Shown here: piece by piece, positions 44,851 through 53,739 of the stretch
Position numbering within the stretch: position 1 is the stretch's first letter
How the letters are laid out: each line of letters opens with the position of its first letter
NCBI GenBank assembly: GCA_027489965.1
Contig: JAIXZA010000136.1
Coordinates: 1 to 64,000, forward strand
Source: Verrucomicrobiaceae bacterium
GTDB lineage: Bacteria > Verrucomicrobiota > Verrucomicrobiia > Verrucomicrobiales > Verrucomicrobiaceae
Direction of reading: 5' to 3'
Length of the DNA stretch: 64,000 nucleotides
Program-made: the position numbers and the translations under genes
Notes under the pieces: model-generated
The model's database searches: none
The model's input: the letters and a program-made list of their open reading frames with translations, nothing else
What the model was told of the DNA's origin: nothing

Positions 44851-44958
44851 ATGAAAACATCGAAACTAAAGGCTCTGCTCACCCCACTGATGCTGAGTCC
44901 AGTCGTTTTGGCATCAGCTCTAGACAATCCAACCCAAGCCAAACGAACCCATGAATGA
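44851..44958 (+). CDS. 35-residue signal-peptide-like leader ORF overlapping katG
   Basis: Encodes MKTSKLKALLTPLMLSPVVL followed by ASALDNPTQAKRTHE, a good Sec signal peptide with a basic start, hydrophobic core and an A-x-A-like site. Its stop codon overlaps the katG start (ATGAATGA at 44951-44958), one frame off. It may be a translated leader coupled to katG, or the displaced signal peptide of an originally exported catalase-peroxidase. Confidence 0.5.
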   Translation: MKTSKLKALLTPLMLSPVVLASALDNPTQAKRTHE

Positions 44959-47149
44959 CATCAGTAAATGCCCAGTGATGGGCGAAGCAGCCAGCTCTGC
45001 CCGTCACACTGTCGCCGGAGCCATGACCAATAGCGATTGGTGGCCCAACCAATTGAACCTCAAAATCCTTCATCAAAACTCGCCGAAGGGGAACCCAATG
45101 GGTGAGGATTTTAATTACGCCGATGAGTTCAAGAAGCTTGATCTTGCGGCATTGAAGAAAGACCTGAGCGAGCTCCTGACCACGTCTCAGAAATGGTGGC
45201 CAGCCGACTTTGGTCACTACGGCCCCTTCATGATTCGCATGGCCTGGCACAGCGCTGGAACCTACCGCACCAGCGATGGTCGTGGCGGTGCCGGCTACGG
45301 CACGCAGCGCTTCGCCCCGCTGAACAGCTGGCCTGACAATGGCAATTTGGATAAAGCGCGTCGCCTGCTCTGGCCCATCAAACAGAAGTATGGCCACAAG
45401 ATCTCATGGGCTGATTTAATGATCCTCACGGGTAATGTGGCGCTCGAATCCATGGGTTTCAAAACCTTCGGCTTTGCCGGTGGTCGTGCCGATGTCTGGG
45501 AGCCGCAGGAAGACATCTACTGGGGACCTGAAAGCACCTGGCTCGGCGACAAACGCTACAAGGACGAGCGCCAGCTGGACAAGCCCCTTGCCGCCGTGCA
45601 GATGGGCCTGATCTATGTCAATCCCGAAGGTCCTAACGGCAAACCCGACCCCCTGGCGGCTGCCAAGGACATTCGCGAAACCTTTGCCCGCATGGCCATG
45701 AATGACGAGGAAACGGTCGCGCTTATCGCCGGTGGTCATACCTTTGGGAAAGCTCACGGTGCCGGAGATCCGAAGAACGTCGGCCCTGAGCCGGAAGCCG
45801 CGCCTTTGGAAGAGATGGGCTTGGGGTGGAAAAACAAGTTCGGTAAAGGCAATGCCGAAGATACCATCACGAGCGGTCTTGAAGGTGCTTGGACAACGAC
45901 GCCGCGCGCTTGGTCGCACGGTTACTTTACCAACCTCTTTGCTTTTGAGTGGGAGCTGACCAAAAGCCCTGCGGGGGCTCAACAGTGGACGCCTAAGGGC
46001 GGTGCGGGTAATGGCCTCGTTCCAGATGCCCACGTCGCAGGGAAAACTCATGCGCCCATCATGTTCACCACGGACATCGCGCTGCGTGAAGACCCGAGCT
46101 ACCACAAGATCTCGAAGCGTTTTCTGGAAAACCCGGCTGAATTTGCTGAGGCCTTTGCCAAAGCTTGGTTCAAGCTGACTCACCGTGACATGGGCCCTCT
46201 TGCCCGCTACCTTGGCCCTGAAGTGCCCCAGGAAGTGCTGATTTGGCAGGACCCGCTGCCAACCGTGAATCATGAAGTGGTGAACGAGCAGGACATCGCC
46301 CAACTCAAGGCTAAATTGCTCGACTCAGGTCTCTCGATTTCCGAACTCGTCTCCACCGCTTGGGCTTCCGCCTCGACTTTCCGTGGCAGTGATAAGCGTG
46401 GAGGTGCCAACGGTGCCCGCATTCGCCTCGCTCCTCAAAAGGATTGGGAAGTGAACAATCCGCCCCAGCTCGCTAAGGTGCTTGCCGTGATCGAGAAGAT
46501 CCAAGCGGAGTTCAATACGGAGAAGAAGAAGGTCTCACTCGCGGACTTGATCGTGCTCGGTGGCAGCGCCGCTGTCGAAGCTGCCGCCAAGAAGGCTGGC
46601 CAAGAGGTGAAGGTGCCCTTTAGCCCAGGTCGTGTGGACGCCACGCAGGATCAGACCGATGTCGAATCCTTCGCTGTGCTGGAACCCAAGAACGATGGCT
46701 TCCGCAACTACCTTGGCCACGAACTCGACCGCCCTGCTCCCGAGAATCTCGTGGATCGTGCGCAACTCCTGACGCTCTCCGTCCCTGAGATGACCGTGCT
46801 CATTGGTGGCATGCGAGTGCTCGGCACAAACGTGGGTCATCCTGACCTCGGTGTGCTCACCAAGAATCGTGGCGCTCTCACCAACGACTTCTTCGTGAAC
46901 TTGCTCAGCATTGACAACGAATGGAAAGTCTCGCCCCGCTGCGCGCACTTCTACGAGGGCACTGACCGCGAAAGCGGCGCGATGACTTGGATGGCGACCT
47001 CCGTGGACCTTGTCTTTGGCTCAAACTCTCAGCTCCGTGCCACTGCCGAAGTTTATGGAAGTAGCGATGCTCAAGGAAAGTTTATTTCCGACTTCGTCGC
47101 CGCCTGGACCAAGGTCATGAACCTAGATCGCTTTGATCTAGCTAAGTGA
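44951..47149 (+). CDS. katG: Catalase-peroxidase
   Basis: 732 residues, the usual length. KatG is a heme enzyme that breaks down hydrogen peroxide with catalase and peroxidase activity. N-terminal catalytic half: distal site MIRMAWHSAGTYRTSDGRGG (Arg, Trp, His), proximal heme ligand in ALIAGGHTFGKAHG, and the Trp-Tyr-Met adduct partners in GLIYVNPEGPNG (Tyr) and FARMAMNDEE (Met). The C-terminal half (about 430-732) is the inactive duplicate domain. Cytoplasmic from this start; a signal-peptide-like ORF directly in front could export it if the frames were joined. It is divergent from the OxyR-like gene and probably induced by peroxide through it. Confidence 0.97.
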   Translation: MNDISKCPVMGEAASSARHTVAGAMTNSDWWPNQLNLKILHQNSPKGNPMGEDFNYADEFKKLDLAALKKDLSELLTTSQKWWPADFGHYGPFMIRMAWHSAGTYRTSDGRGGAGYGTQRFAPLNSWPDNGNLDKARRLLWPIKQKYGHKISWADLMILTGNVALESMGFKTFGFAGGRADVWEPQEDIYWGPESTWLGDKRYKDERQLDKPLAAVQMGLIYVNPEGPNGKPDPLAAAKDIRETFARMAMNDEETVALIAGGHTFGKAHGAGDPKNVGPEPEAAPLEEMGLGWKNKFGKGNAEDTITSGLEGAWTTTPRAWSHGYFTNLFAFEWELTKSPAGAQQWTPKGGAGNGLVPDAHVAGKTHAPIMFTTDIALREDPSYHKISKRFLENPAEFAEAFAKAWFKLTHRDMGPLARYLGPEVPQEVLIWQDPLPTVNHEVVNEQDIAQLKAKLLDSGLSISELVSTAWASASTFRGSDKRGGANGARIRLAPQKDWEVNNPPQLAKVLAVIEKIQAEFNTEKKKVSLADLIVLGGSAAVEAAAKKAGQEVKVPFSPGRVDATQDQTDVESFAVLEPKNDGFRNYLGHELDRPAPENLVDRAQLLTLSVPEMTVLIGGMRVLGTNVGHPDLGVLTKNRGALTNDFFVNLLSIDNEWKVSPRCAHFYEGTDRESGAMTWMATSVDLVFGSNSQLRATAEVYGSSDAQGKFISDFVAAWTKVMNLDRFDLAK

Positions 47150-47173
47150 TCTGAGGAACGAATAACGATCTGC

Positions 47174-47212
47174 AAACCCATCTCAGCATTGAGTTGCTGG
47201 GGTGGGTTTTGT
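47174..47212 (+). terminator. katG terminator
   Basis: AAACCCATCTCAGCA (47174-47188) pairs with TGCTGGGGTGGGTTT (47195-47209) with a small mismatch, followed by a T-rich tract. It lies 24 bases after katG and in front of the convergent propeller gene. Confidence 0.75.
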
Positions 47213-47217
47213 TGTGT

Positions 47218-48435
47218 TCACTTACCTACGCACCACAGATACTCCTGCCTTGTCGGGCTGGTCTTGGCGGAGCGGAGGTAGATATGGTTGTCGCAGATGG
47301 CAGGGGAGCTGAAGCACTCATCGCCGAGTTGGTTTTGGCTGAGTCGGGTGAATTTCTCTGGCGTGGCCTCGAAGACGGAGGTGACGCCGCCCTTGCTGGT
47401 GACGTAAATGCGCGAGTCGGCCATGACGGGCGAGCCATAGAATTCGCGATCGACTTTTTCGTTCCAGCGCTCCTCGCCAGTGGCGGATTTCCAGCAGATG
47501 GCGCGACCGGCATCACTGACGGCGAAGACATGGCCGTTTTTGACGAGCATGGACGGCACATAGGTCTTCGTGACATTCTCCCATGCGATCTTGCCAGAGC
47601 CATCGGCTTCGAGCGCCATGGTGTGATTCTTTGGATAACCGCCGCCGAGGAAGACGCGGCTGCCGTCGGTCACGGCGGTGACGACGGTCTCCTCGGTGCT
47701 GCCGTCGATGCTCCAGAGTTTCGTGCCGGTGAGCGGGTCAAAGCTCTCCACCTTGTTGCAGCCTGCAAGCACGGCCTGGACCTTGCCTGCGGCTGTGAGG
47801 ACGGCGGGAGTGGCATAATTGGCCACCGGCGGGCGATCCTGCTGCCACACGATCTCGCCAGTGAGTTTGTTGAGGCCGGTCATCTTGCCTCCGCCGCGAT
47901 GATCGGCGGAGACGAGCACCATGTTTTGATAAACGACCGGCGAAGAACCAAAGCCCTGATGCACCTGGAAATCACACACGCGGCGCTGCCAGAGCTGCTT
48001 GCCTTTCAAATCGAGCGCTGTGGTGAAGATGGCTCCGTCGTTTAAAAAGTTCACGAACAGCTGCTCACCATCGCTCACGACATCGGAGGATGCCTGCGAG
48101 GAGATTTTGTGACCTTTGGTGTTGAGGTTGCCGCGATGCACGACGCTCTGCCAGAGCTGCTTTCCGGTGCTGCGATCAAAGCAGAGTACGAGTTGCTCGT
48201 CAGTCTCCACATCCGCCGTGGCAAGCAGCACTCGGTCACCGATGACGATGGGCGAACCATGTCCACGGCCGCGCACCGCAGCCTTCCAGACAAGGTTTTC
48301 GCTCTCGTCCCACTTCACCGGCAGTTTTTGGCCCGTTGCGGCATGACCATCACCTGTAGGTCCGCGCCATGCAGGCCAGTCGGCTGCGAAGGTGAAAGTG
48401 GCGAATGCGGCTAGGAGAAGAGATGCGAGTTTCAT
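47218..48435 (-). CDS. Exported PQQ-like beta-propeller protein
   Basis: 405 residues from MKLASLLLAAFATFTFAADW (signal peptide), which also fixes the start against a longer open frame to 48756. The mature part is a run of PQQ-like blades with W-x-G/LW-x-x motifs: WPAWRGPTGDGHA, NLVWKAAVRGRGHGSPIVIG, LVLCFDRSTGKQLWQSVVHR, GKQLWQRRVCDFQVHQGFGS, GEIVWQQDRP, GTKLWSIDGS. Related to the BamB/PQQ family, widespread in this phylum as exported proteins of unknown role; no quinone ligand residues can be confirmed. It is convergent with katG and divergent from the ECF sigma gene. Confidence 0.88.
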   Translation of the reverse strand: MKLASLLLAAFATFTFAADWPAWRGPTGDGHAATGQKLPVKWDESENLVWKAAVRGRGHGSPIVIGDRVLLATADVETDEQLVLCFDRSTGKQLWQSVVHRGNLNTKGHKISSQASSDVVSDGEQLFVNFLNDGAIFTTALDLKGKQLWQRRVCDFQVHQGFGSSPVVYQNMVLVSADHRGGGKMTGLNKLTGEIVWQQDRPPVANYATPAVLTAAGKVQAVLAGCNKVESFDPLTGTKLWSIDGSTEETVVTAVTDGSRVFLGGGYPKNHTMALEADGSGKIAWENVTKTYVPSMLVKNGHVFAVSDAGRAICWKSATGEERWNEKVDREFYGSPVMADSRIYVTSKGGVTSVFEATPEKFTRLSQNQLGDECFSSPAICDNHIYLRSAKTSPTRQEYLWCVGK

Positions 48436-48554
48436 GTCGGGATTGGATAACGAGGCGAAGCTCTTCTTTTTGGCTTCTTTGTTCTGGCCCGCTGGATTTT
48501 CTGTAAGGAAGCGCGAGGGCATGACACTCATCTTCCAGCAACACCTTTCATGGC

Positions 48555-49061
48555 ATGACCCCTCACGAACAAGAATCCATCTTTCGCCGCTGGCTGAGCG
48601 AGCATCAGGGCCTGCTGCGGCGAGTGGTGAAGTCGTTTGCCGCGAGTGCGGCTGACCAAGAGGATCTACTTCAAGAGATTTTGCTCCAGGCTTGGATATC
48701 TCTGCCGAGCTTCCGCGGAGACTCAAAGGAGACGACCTGGCTTTACCGCCTAGCATTCAACACGGCGATGGTGTGGCAGAGGAAGGAGCAGCGCCGCCGC
48801 GTGAAGCACGAGGCGTTTTCAAGCCTGATAGGCGAGGAACCTACCTCACCAGATGGAACGGCGGATGCACTAATCGAGCGGCTTTATGAGGCGATCAGGG
48901 CACTGCCAAAGCCAGAGGCCTCGCTGGCGCTGATGCTTCTGGACGGGCTGAGCTATCGCGAGATGGGCGAGGTGCTTGGAATCTCGGAAAACCATGTGGC
49001 CGTGCGACTTCACCGCATCCGCAAGCAACTGGCTGAACAACTGAAAGGACTCGAATCATGA
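48555..49061 (+). CDS. ECF-type RNA polymerase sigma factor
   Basis: 168 residues. Region 2 (about 10-75): HQGLLRRVVKSFAASAADQE, DLLQEILLQAWISLPSFRGD, TWLYRLAFNTAMVWQRKE; region 4 (about 110-165): RALPKPEASLALMLLDGLSY and REMGEVLGISENHVAVRLHR, the helix-turn-helix that reads the -35 element. ECF sigma factors redirect RNA polymerase in response to envelope or stress signals. The stop codon overlaps the ATG of the next gene (ATGA, 49058-49061), which is the likely membrane partner controlling it. Confidence 0.95.
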   Translation: MTPHEQESIFRRWLSEHQGLLRRVVKSFAASAADQEDLLQEILLQAWISLPSFRGDSKETTWLYRLAFNTAMVWQRKEQRRRVKHEAFSSLIGEEPTSPDGTADALIERLYEAIRALPKPEASLALMLLDGLSYREMGEVLGISENHVAVRLHRIRKQLAEQLKGLES

Positions 49062-49669
49062 ACTTTGAATCGCTTCAACAACGCTGGCAGCAGCAGGAAA
49101 CCCGCTCGGAGGTCAAAGTGGATGCCTGCCTCATTTTGCAGGAGGTGCGGCGAAATCATCGCTCGTTTCAGGCGATGATCTTCTGGCGTGATTTTCGTGA
49201 GGTCGGGGCTGCCTTGTTCGTCGCCGTCTTTATAATCTTCCACGGGCGTGACTGGACGGACTGGCTGCTGGCCGTGGCGGGGTCAAGTGTAGGCATTTTT
49301 CTTCTCAGGGACCATCTGCGGCAGCGGAAGCAGCGCCCGCGTGCGAGCGAAGATCTGAGATTGTATGTACAGCACTCGCTGGACGAAGTGCGTCACCAAT
49401 CGTGGCTGCTGCGGAATGTGCTGTGGTGGTATCTACTGCCTTTGATGGTTCCGATGCTTATTTCCAACGCAGTGCAGGCGGATACGGTGCGCCAGGGCGT
49501 CCGCCAATCGGTGGTCATCGTCGTTATGGCGTGGCTGATCTACAAACTGAACCAGCATGCCGTTCGAAAGCAGCTCGTTCCGCGCGAGCAGGAGCTGGAG
49601 AGGCTTCTCGCAGGCATCTCGGAGGATTCGTCGATCAACCCTGCCGTAGGCATTTTGGAGCAGCCGTAA
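49058..49669 (+). CDS. Membrane protein paired with the ECF sigma factor
   Basis: 203 residues: a charged cytoplasmic N-terminus of about 45, two helices around 48-80 (EVGAALFVAVFIIFHG; WLLAVAGSSVGIFLL), a charged loop, two more around 120-160 (VLWWYLLPLMVPMLIS; VVIVVMAWLIYKL) and a charged tail. Position and coupling make it a candidate anti-sigma factor, but the zinc-binding HxxxCxxC motif of the common ZAS class is absent, so it would belong to another class. Function is inferred from context only. Confidence 0.75.
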   Translation: MNFESLQQRWQQQETRSEVKVDACLILQEVRRNHRSFQAMIFWRDFREVGAALFVAVFIIFHGRDWTDWLLAVAGSSVGIFLLRDHLRQRKQRPRASEDLRLYVQHSLDEVRHQSWLLRNVLWWYLLPLMVPMLISNAVQADTVRQGVRQSVVIVVMAWLIYKLNQHAVRKQLVPREQELERLLAGISEDSSINPAVGILEQP

Positions 49670-49723
49670 ATCCACTCACTTCGCCTTCTCCATCGACTCC
49701 GATTCAACGTGTCCTTTAATCAA

Positions 49724-49743
49724 GGATCAACTTGTCTTGATCC
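49724..49743. terminator. Possible bidirectional terminator hairpin
   Basis: GGATCAA (49724-49730) and TTGATCC (49737-49743) form a perfect stem with a 6-base loop between two convergent genes. There is no T run, so the assignment is weak. Confidence 0.35.
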
Positions 49744-49771
49744 GTCCGCGGTGGATGGACTTATTTGGCAC

Positions 49772-50548
49772 TCATGATCGTGTGGTCACCTCTTCAAAGC
49801 GGGCTTCGTAATCTGGGTGATTCGTGCCCATGAGGCGGTCCCAGTAGTTGAAGTAGAGACCATAGTTGCCACGCATCTTTTCGTGATGTTGGACATGATT
49901 GGTGGGCGTGTTGATGAACTTGCCAATCCACGTTTTCATTAGCCAGTGAGGGTGGTATTCATAGCCCATATGACCGAGGACATTGAAGGCGATTTGCCAG
50001 ATCATGAAGATGAAGAAGGCAAATGGGTGCATCGGAAGAGTGAAGACCAAGAGCGGGAAAATCGCTGCCTGCACAGCTGCTTCTAGCGGTGCAAAGGAGT
50101 ATGCGGCCCAGGGGCTAGGATTGGTGCTTTGATGATGCACGCGATGGAACCAGCGGAATAGCCGCCGATGATGCATGAGCCGATGGGTCCAATAAAAGTA
50201 GGCATCGTGAATGAAGATGGCGATGACAATGCTGCTAAAAAACCAGAGCCAACTGTGGGAGCCGATCTTCCAATAAAACTTTTGGCCAGTCATCTTTGAA
50301 ACAAGGATCGTGCTGGTTCCTACGAGGCTATAAATGACAACGGTGAGCAGCGACCATTTGAGCTCACGCCACACGTCTGCGGACCCTGGATCACGCTGGA
50401 TGATCTTTCTTCTCCACCAGCGCTTTTTGAAGAACACGTAGGCTAGCAGCCAGGCAATACCTGCAAACAGCGCATAACGCAGCCATTGCTCCACCGCGAT
50501 GCCGACAAGCATCTCCATTAAATTAGGGAGGTTCGGTTTAGGTTTCAT
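49772..50548 (-). CDS. Sterol desaturase/fatty acid hydroxylase family membrane protein
   Basis: 258 residues with several hydrophobic helices (about 20-40, 68-85, 100-118, 150-185). The diiron His boxes are present: FYWTHRLMHH, WFHRVHHQSTNP and NHVQHHEKMRGNYG, with a GHMGYEYHP in between. Same superfamily as the gene at 17441-18280 but not closely similar to it, so the organism has at least two such oxygenases. Substrate unknown; lipids, sterol-like molecules or carotenoids are typical. The start overlaps the stop of the glycosidase gene by four bases (50545-50548). Confidence 0.92.
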   Translation of the reverse strand: MKPKPNLPNLMEMLVGIAVEQWLRYALFAGIAWLLAYVFFKKRWWRRKIIQRDPGSADVWRELKWSLLTVVIYSLVGTSTILVSKMTGQKFYWKIGSHSWLWFFSSIVIAIFIHDAYFYWTHRLMHHRRLFRWFHRVHHQSTNPSPWAAYSFAPLEAAVQAAIFPLLVFTLPMHPFAFFIFMIWQIAFNVLGHMGYEYHPHWLMKTWIGKFINTPTNHVQHHEKMRGNYGLYFNYWDRLMGTNHPDYEARFEEVTTRS

Positions 50549-51618
50549 CGAGCACCGGTGATTTCAGAAAGGTAGCCGAAAAAAGCGCGCTTGCGGGCGG
50601 AGGAGATACCCCAATTTACAGGCGGCGATTGGTAGCCTTCTTCGAGTGCTTCACCTTTACGACGGAAGTCGAACCAGCCCCAGGAGACATTGTCGGCGAT
50701 AGCTGCGGCAAAGTTGTTCGTAGATTGATCGAAGTTCTCATGATCGTCTTCATTGAAGAGAATTGGCATTGGCTTGTAGCCAGCCACGGCGCGTGTTTGT
50801 TTTATCATCTCGGTAATGCGCACAGGATTTTTGACGCCATTGCCATGGAGCAAAAGGAAGTCGGAGGCACGAACGACATTTTCTTTTGGAATAGCTCCGC
50901 CACCATAACTGGTGCCGACAAGTAGGTGTCGGCCATCGCGCTCGGTATTGTGCACGCGTTTGATGAGTTCATGAATGCGGGCTGGCCTTAGAATGTCATG
51001 ATCGTAGGCTTTGATGTTGGTCTCATTATTCACCTCCACGAGCACGTTTTTCCAGCCGCCAGCGAGGATCCAATTCGTCGCTTCATCCGTGGCATGGATG
51101 ACTGCCGCTTCGTCCTTGAGACGCTGATCTTGGCCAAAGTAGAAGTAGCCAAGAATGACGGCCATGCCGTTGGCATCAGCGGCATCGAGCACGTGCTTCA
51201 TGCGCGCGGCAAATTCTGGGCGAAGGCTGCCATCTTCTGAAAAGGCTCCGCTGATCCAGGGCTGTGACTTCGAGTAACCTTCGGGGGAGCCCCCTTGGAA
51301 ATTGACGGTGATGGCGAGCAGGCCCTGCGACTTCCATTCAGGCATCGCTGCGATGAATTCACTGACGTTGCGCTCGGCATCCCATTTGCCAGTGTCGGGG
51401 TAGGCCCAGCGTTTGGCGCTTTCAGGGTTCAGGTCGTCATAGGTCGCCTGCACCATGCGTGAATTGAGCAGCAATCCTTCGATACGGTGGTCTTTCCAAA
51501 CGCGTCCTTGATAGGTGGGTTTGCCATTGATGTGAAAGTCTTCGCCAACAATGCTCACGATAGTCTGGCCTGAAACAACACCAGAGAATAGGCAGAGAAT
51601 GCTTACGAGGAGTTTCAT
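50545..51618 (-). CDS. Exported glycosyl hydrolase-like (beta/alpha)8 protein
   Basis: 357 residues from MKLLVSILCLFSGVVSGQ (signal peptide). The sequence reads as a TIM barrel of the cellulase-like superfamily: DFHINGKPTYQGRVWKDHRI, GLLAITVNFQGGSPEGYS, NGMAVILGYFYFGQDQRLKD, WKNVLVEVNNETNIKAYDHD and PILFNEDDHENFDQST. NVLVEVNNETN carries a Glu after strand 4 and ILFNEDDHE a Glu late in the chain, as acid and nucleophile would be in clan GH-A. Family number and substrate are not clear. It overlaps the fatty acid hydroxylase gene by four bases and follows the ClpP-like gene by 13. Confidence 0.8.
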   Translation of the reverse strand: MKLLVSILCLFSGVVSGQTIVSIVGEDFHINGKPTYQGRVWKDHRIEGLLLNSRMVQATYDDLNPESAKRWAYPDTGKWDAERNVSEFIAAMPEWKSQGLLAITVNFQGGSPEGYSKSQPWISGAFSEDGSLRPEFAARMKHVLDAADANGMAVILGYFYFGQDQRLKDEAAVIHATDEATNWILAGGWKNVLVEVNNETNIKAYDHDILRPARIHELIKRVHNTERDGRHLLVGTSYGGGAIPKENVVRASDFLLLHGNGVKNPVRITEMIKQTRAVAGYKPMPILFNEDDHENFDQSTNNFAAAIADNVSWGWFDFRRKGEALEEGYQSPPVNWGISSARKRAFFGYLSEITGAR

Positions 51619-51631
51619 GAATGGAGGCAAC

Positions 51632-52921
51632 CTACTGCATGCGATAATAGCTGTCTGGATTGTAGAGCCAATAGGCGTCTAATGGATTGAGGCGTGGCAA
51701 CAGAGAAATGGGTTTACCACGCTCGTCTTGGGATTCGACGACTTCTGTCGAGGGTGGACCTGGACTGAGTCTGTTTGGGTGGTTGCTGTCTTGTTGAGGT
51801 TGGCTGTTTGGATCACGCAAGAGCGCTGTTTCTTCGATGTCCTCAACGATGACATCCACCCATTTGAGCTTTTGGGCATCGTCCGCAAATTCGTTCCAGT
51901 CGCCCGTGGAGGATTCGGCATACATGCGCTTGATGAATTCATCCCGCGTGATGCCCATTTTAGTGGCGACAGGGTCGGCGAGGCGTCTCCACCATTCTTC
52001 GAGTTCCTGTACATTTTCACGATGCTGGGTGAGATTGCCCATGACGCCGACACTGAGCTGGTGATGCAGGATGATGGCGTTGGGATAGGCGAATGATTTT
52101 TTGGACAGGGTGGTGATGCAGGCGGCCATGCTGGCGGCCATGGATTTGACGACGGTATAAACGGGAGCGGTTGAGCCATGCATGGCTTTGAGGATCTTGT
52201 AACCAGCCATGACGCTGCCGCCGGGGCAGTCGTCGATCACGATGAAGATGGGGGCTTCGGGGTCACGATTGTTGAAGTAGGAAATACGGTCTGCAATGCC
52301 GTCTGCGGTCTTACCAGTGATGATGCCATTCAGGGGAATTGTGCGATCCGAAAGCACCAGCTTTTTGCCAATGAGTGGGTCTTTGGGGTAGGCGGGTGCT
52401 TTGCCAACAGCGTAGCTTCTGGACTCACCTTCCTTTTGCTGGAGTTCCATCTGCATGGTCAGAGCAGTGGTCTTACGGCGCACGGCATTCTCTTCTTTGC
52501 GCATCGCAAAGCCTTCGGTATCTACTTCGTTTTTAGCGATGGCAAACTCCATCATGAGGCGCTCGTTCTTGCGACGTAGTTCCATCATTTCTGGATCATC
52601 TTTGGCTCTGCGCTCGGCTTCGGCTAGATCCAGCTTGGCTTTCATCTCTTCCATCTGAATCTGGATCTCAGCCAGCGCGCGCTTCCTCGGAGCGAGCTTT
52701 TCGTCGAGCTTCGATTGATCCAAGGCAATCTGAGCTGCGATTCTTTCACGCTCAGCCGTGAGTTTGGCAGTTTCGTTTTTGATGGCCTCCAGTGGATCCG
52801 GTTTGGCGGGTTCCGTGGGCTTTTCGGCTTCTTTGGTTTCCGCTGGTTTCTGGGAAGCGACCTCCGCGGGAGTCAGGCTGGCAAAAAGGAGCGTGGCGAA
52901 TGCGAAGAGGAAGGCTTTCAT
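51632..52921 (-). CDS. Exported ClpP-like serine protease with coiled-coil N-terminus
   Basis: 429 residues from MKAFLFAFATLLFASLTPAE (signal peptide). Residues 25-50 are Lys/Glu/Pro-rich; 45-165 form a long charged coiled coil. The ClpP/crotonase-fold protease domain covers about 185-380: FIVIDDCPGGSVMAGYKILK, VVKSMAASMAACITTLSK with Ser264 as nucleophile and AIILHHQLSVG with His287, matching ClpP Ser97 and His122. The tail is Pro/Ser-rich. With a signal peptide it acts outside the cytoplasm, so it cannot work with the ClpA/X ATPases; it may resemble SppA or NfeD-type proteases. Substrate unknown. Confidence 0.88.
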   Translation of the reverse strand: MKAFLFAFATLLFASLTPAEVASQKPAETKEAEKPTEPAKPDPLEAIKNETAKLTAERERIAAQIALDQSKLDEKLAPRKRALAEIQIQMEEMKAKLDLAEAERRAKDDPEMMELRRKNERLMMEFAIAKNEVDTEGFAMRKEENAVRRKTTALTMQMELQQKEGESRSYAVGKAPAYPKDPLIGKKLVLSDRTIPLNGIITGKTADGIADRISYFNNRDPEAPIFIVIDDCPGGSVMAGYKILKAMHGSTAPVYTVVKSMAASMAACITTLSKKSFAYPNAIILHHQLSVGVMGNLTQHRENVQELEEWWRRLADPVATKMGITRDEFIKRMYAESSTGDWNEFADDAQKLKWVDVIVEDIEETALLRDPNSQPQQDSNHPNRLSPGPPSTEVVESQDERGKPISLLPRLNPLDAYWLYNPDSYYRMQ

Positions 52922-53005
52922 GACAGGGGAACTATACACACGAAAAGGCAGGCTTCTTCAAGTTCTGCCTGACTTTCTGCAAGCAGGAGTATCCGATCAA
53001 TCGAT

Positions 53006-53686
53006 CTACTTCTGGCTGCGAATGGCGCTGACGACAGCCTCAGCCAAGACTTCTGAACCGGCTGGAACAAAGTGGACATTGGCCGGCTGAATTTGCAGCT
53101 CTTTCATGCGTGGCTGCACGAGTGTGTAGAGATCGTTGATGGGAATGTTGTTGTCTTTCATCACTCGGGCGGCGGCTTCATTATAAAGCAGGACGTCGGC
53201 GTTGTTGCGATAGACCTTCATGGGCTCTGCAGGCACGGGCGTGGTCGCGGCAAAGATGAGTTTGGCTCCTGTGGCTTTCAGTTTGCCGACGATCTCGCGC
53301 AGGTTCTTTTCATAAACTTCCACGCTGGCTTGCGGTGGGTCCGTGGCGAGGTTGGAGGTGGTTTTGCCATCGGCTTGCATGTGCTTAAGATCATGCAGGC
53401 CCCAGTTGAAATGGATGATGTCCCATTTGCCGCCGTCGATCTGCAGCCAGCGGTCGATGGAGGCCACGCCTGCGGTGGTGCCACTGCAGTTTTCAGGTCT
53501 GCCATTTTTTGCCATGGGCCGGAGGACGATCATTTCATCGGCTAACTTTTTTTGAACCAAGGGTGTGTAGCCGATGGAAATGGAATCGCCGAGAATGAGC
53601 ACGCGCTTTTTGGCTGTGGCATCCGCTGCCGATGAGAGGCTGGCTAGCGCCAGGAGAGAGGCGGTAATGAAAGATAGGCGATTCAT
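53006..53686 (-). CDS. Exported SGNH/GDSL hydrolase
   Basis: 226 residues with a signal peptide (MNRLSFITASLLALASLSSA). SGNH blocks: block I VLILGDSISIGYTPLVQKKL with nucleophile Ser35; block II in GRPENCSGTTAG; block III HFNWGLHDLKHM, where Asn is in the usual G-x-N-D position but altered; block V near the end in QPANVHFVPAGSEVLAEAV, with His but without the usual preceding Asp two residues earlier. The family deacylates lipids or acetylated polysaccharides. It stands apart from its neighbours (about 50-85 bases) and may be transcribed alone. Confidence 0.9.
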   Translation of the reverse strand: MNRLSFITASLLALASLSSAADATAKKRVLILGDSISIGYTPLVQKKLADEMIVLRPMAKNGRPENCSGTTAGVASIDRWLQIDGGKWDIIHFNWGLHDLKHMQADGKTTSNLATDPPQASVEVYEKNLREIVGKLKATGAKLIFAATTPVPAEPMKVYRNNADVLLYNEAAARVMKDNNIPINDLYTLVQPRMKELQIQPANVHFVPAGSEVLAEAVVSAIRSQK

Positions 53687-53739
53687 GAGGCACTCTCAAA
53701 CGCTGGCACGGCACCAGACTTTCATTGGTTGCTGTTATC

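Noticed and set aside
45416..46303. 295-residue minus-strand open frame opposite katG.
   Set aside because: katG is unambiguous and the antisense translation shows no family features.
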